From positions 372,001 to 436,000 of the forward strand of contig CBDCEX010000017.1 in assembly GCA_965216025.1 (NCBI GenBank): DNA of 64,000 nt. The letters are read 5' to 3'. Under the pieces are notes generated by a model. It was not told the DNA's origin and made no database searches. It saw only the letters and a program-made list of their open reading frames with translations. Position 1 is the stretch's first letter. Every line of letters starts with the position of its first letter. The position numbers were made by a program, and so were the translations under genes. This stretch comes from JADFQT01 sp965216025 (GTDB taxonomy: Bacteria > Chloroflexota > Dehalococcoidia > Lucifugimonadales > UBA3495). Positions 62,519 to 64,000 of this stretch are shown piece by piece.

Positions 62519-63781
62519 TTGAGTGTTCCCGTTACTGAAATAGGACCCGCCTCCGAAGCAAGAATGGAAACCCGAGAGGTCGACCTGCCGGGGATTTTGG
62601 AATGGGCTCAGGCGGGCCGGGAAATAGCCGATGAGGAGGCTAGCCTCCTGATCTCGGCGGAAAACGATCAGGTGGCCGCTCTTTGCGGCGTCGCTGCCGG
62701 GATTCGAGACCGGGGCAAGGGTCACGTCGTGACCTTTTCGCCCAAGGTCTTCATACCCCTCACCCGACTGTGCCGCGATCTTTGCGGCTATTGCACCTTT
62801 CGGCAGGACCCCTCCTCGGCGGCTAGCCTGTACCTGACTCCGGAACAGGTGCTGGACGTGGCCCGGCGCGGCCAACAGATGGGGTGCACCGAGGCATTGT
62901 TTACCCTGGGCGAGCGTCCCGAGCAACGGTACTCCGAAGCCAAAGAGTGGCTGGAGAGGCGAGGATTCAAGACCACCTTAGAATATTTGGCCTATGTGTG
63001 CCGGCTGGTAATGGAGGAAACCTCGCTGCTTCCCCACGCCAATCCCGGCACTATGAGCCGCCGGGAAATGACTGCTTTACAGCCCTACAATCCTTCCATG
63101 GGACTGATGCTGGAGAGCACCAGCGATAGGTTATACCAGGCGGGCGGCCCTCATGAGTTAGCGCCCAGCAAACGGCCCAGAGTCCGCCTGCGAACCCTGG
63201 AAATCGCCGGTGAGTTGGGTATCCCCTTCACCACCGGAATTCTGGTGGGCATCGGTGAAACTCGCCAGGACCGCATAGACTCCCTGCTGGCCATCCGGCG
63301 TCTCCAGCAGGCGCATGGCCACGTCCAAGAGGTCATCATTCAAAATTTCCGAGCCAAGCCGGCTACTCCCATGGAGCGACAGCCCGACGCCTCTACAATA
63401 GAGATGCTCTGGACTGTGGCGGTGGCCCGGCTGCTGCTGGGACCGGACGCCAATATCCAGGTCCCGCCCAACCTCAGCGCGTCAGATTATGAGATCTACT
63501 TGGACGCGGGAATTAACGATTGGGGCGGGGTCTCGCCCTTGACCATAGATTACGTAAATCCAGAGGCGCCCTGGCCGGGTTTGCCTGAGCTGCGAGTTCG
63601 ATCCCAAGAGAAGGGGTTTGAGCTACGCCCCAGGCTGCCGGTCTATCCGGAATACTTCGCGGAAGACTTCGTTGGAACCAACGGTTTTCTGCCCGCGGCG
63701 CTGAAGCAGAAAGTCGCGGCGCTGGCCGATGCCCAAGGATACGTGAAAGGGGGAATACAACGGTATGTCGGAACCGACTAG
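62519..63781 (+). CDS. cofG: FO synthase subunit CofG
   Basis: A radical SAM enzyme that with CofH makes 7,8-didemethyl-8-hydroxy-5-deazariboflavin (FO), the F420 chromophore. The CX3CX2C cluster motif is in LCRDLCGYCTF (Cys 85, 89 and 92). Further family segments are EALFTLGERPEQRY, HANPGTMSRREM, LMLESTSDRL, FTTGILVGIGE and NLSASDYEIYLDAGINDWGG. The start may be TTG 62519 or ATG 62564. cofH overlaps its end by 17 bp, so the two are coupled. Implies an F420-using organism. Confidence 0.95.
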   Translation: MSVPVTEIGPASEARMETREVDLPGILEWAQAGREIADEEASLLISAENDQVAALCGVAAGIRDRGKGHVVTFSPKVFIPLTRLCRDLCGYCTFRQDPSSAASLYLTPEQVLDVARRGQQMGCTEALFTLGERPEQRYSEAKEWLERRGFKTTLEYLAYVCRLVMEETSLLPHANPGTMSRREMTALQPYNPSMGLMLESTSDRLYQAGGPHELAPSKRPRVRLRTLEIAGELGIPFTTGILVGIGETRQDRIDSLLAIRRLQQAHGHVQEVIIQNFRAKPATPMERQPDASTIEMLWTVAVARLLLGPDANIQVPPNLSASDYEIYLDAGINDWGGVSPLTIDYVNPEAPWPGLPELRVRSQEKGFELRPRLPVYPEYFAEDFVGTNGFLPAALKQKVAALADAQGYVKGGIQRYVGTD

Positions 63782-64000
63782 CCAGCGTCCCGCCCCAGAT
63801 GGTGTACCCGTAGATGATCTAGATGCACTGCTGGGCCAGCTGAATCCAGCAGTAGCCCGGGCCTTGAATAAGGCCTTGGAAGGGAAGGACATCTCGGTGG
63901 ATGAGGCCTTGGTCCTGTTCGGCACTGCCGGCCTGGAGTTCAGCGCCTTGCAGATGGTGGCCGATGAACTGCGGCGCCGTACCGTGGGTGATGTGGCCAC
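63765..64000 (+). CDS. cofH: FO synthase subunit CofH, 3' truncated by window end
   Basis: From ATG 63765, overlapping the cofG stop, 78 codons are visible before the window ends. The segment ALEGKDISVDEALVLFGTAG, then LQMVADELRRRTVGDV, matches the start of CofH (FO synthase subunit 2), just before the radical SAM cluster region. The overlap and the gene order cofG-cofH support the call. The catalytic motif lies beyond the window. Confidence 0.85.
   Translation, partial: MSEPTSQRPAPDGVPVDDLDALLGQLNPAVARALNKALEGKDISVDEALVLFGTAGLEFSALQMVADELRRRTVGDVA

Overview
The window looks like a high-GC chromosome segment from a Chloroflexota bacterium, most likely a Dehalococcoidia or SAR202-like lineage. 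This rests on gene content rather than a marker gene: adjacent cofG and cofH for F420, EtfBA, MaoC, VOC and SDR catabolic genes, a two-subunit TPP decarboxylase, a HAS-barrel/HerA pair, and abundant intergenic palindromic repeats. No rRNA or tRNA gene was found.

Layout. 1-3.6 kb: MaoC dehydratase halves, a double VOC protein, a lone zinc/manganese-type ABC ATPase and an SDR. 3.6-8.7 kb: an insertion hotspot with two IS630 families, an IS701-ended MITE, and a hybrid histidine kinase cut by an IS630 element. 9.1-12.4 kb: gatC, gatA, asnS. 12.6-14 kb: an IS66 element. 14-16.3 kb: a TPP decarboxylase pair plus a paralogue lacking the TPP motif. 16.4-23.1 kb: a DtxR regulator, an IS5 element and a divergent Fbp-type ferric iron transporter. 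23.2-28.5 kb: a cupin, a dehydrogenase, an MFS exporter, and a nickel/cobalt transporter with a Fur-family regulator. 28.7-34.8 kb: YtxH, HAS-barrel/HerA, panC, etfBA. 35-42 kb: two ISAs1 copies and an IS701 element around htpX and a membrane protein. 42-56.8 kb: a DNA repair and recombination set (ruvB, recG, uvrB, ruvA, ruvC, yebC) with a winged-helix regulator, a split D-glutamate cyclase pair, and an AT-richer nucleotidyltransferase/2H phosphoesterase pair cut by an IS1380 element. 57-64 kb: IS630-b copy 2, rimM-khpA-rpsP, an unusual structured transcript, fmt, a cyclase-family hydrolase, cofG and the start of cofH.

Mobile DNA dominates the biology. Nine insertion sequences of six families are present, eight with target duplications readable to the base (TA for IS630 and IS5, CTAG for IS701, 5 bp for IS1380, 8 bp for IS66, 10 bp for ISAs1). 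They broke at least two genes whose original reading frames can be restored by removing the element and one target copy. Several landed in or next to stop codons without changing the encoded protein. Dispersed repeats sit in most intergenic gaps, and some carry IS5-like ends, suggesting trans-mobilised MITEs.

The two most promising unexplained items are the nucleotidyltransferase plus 2H phosphoesterase pair (48678-52020), and a promoter-driven transcript at 59935-60201 on the minus strand. That transcript has a leader peptide with a perfect Shine-Dalgarno sequence and two long interleaved stems, as in a pseudoknot or an attenuator.
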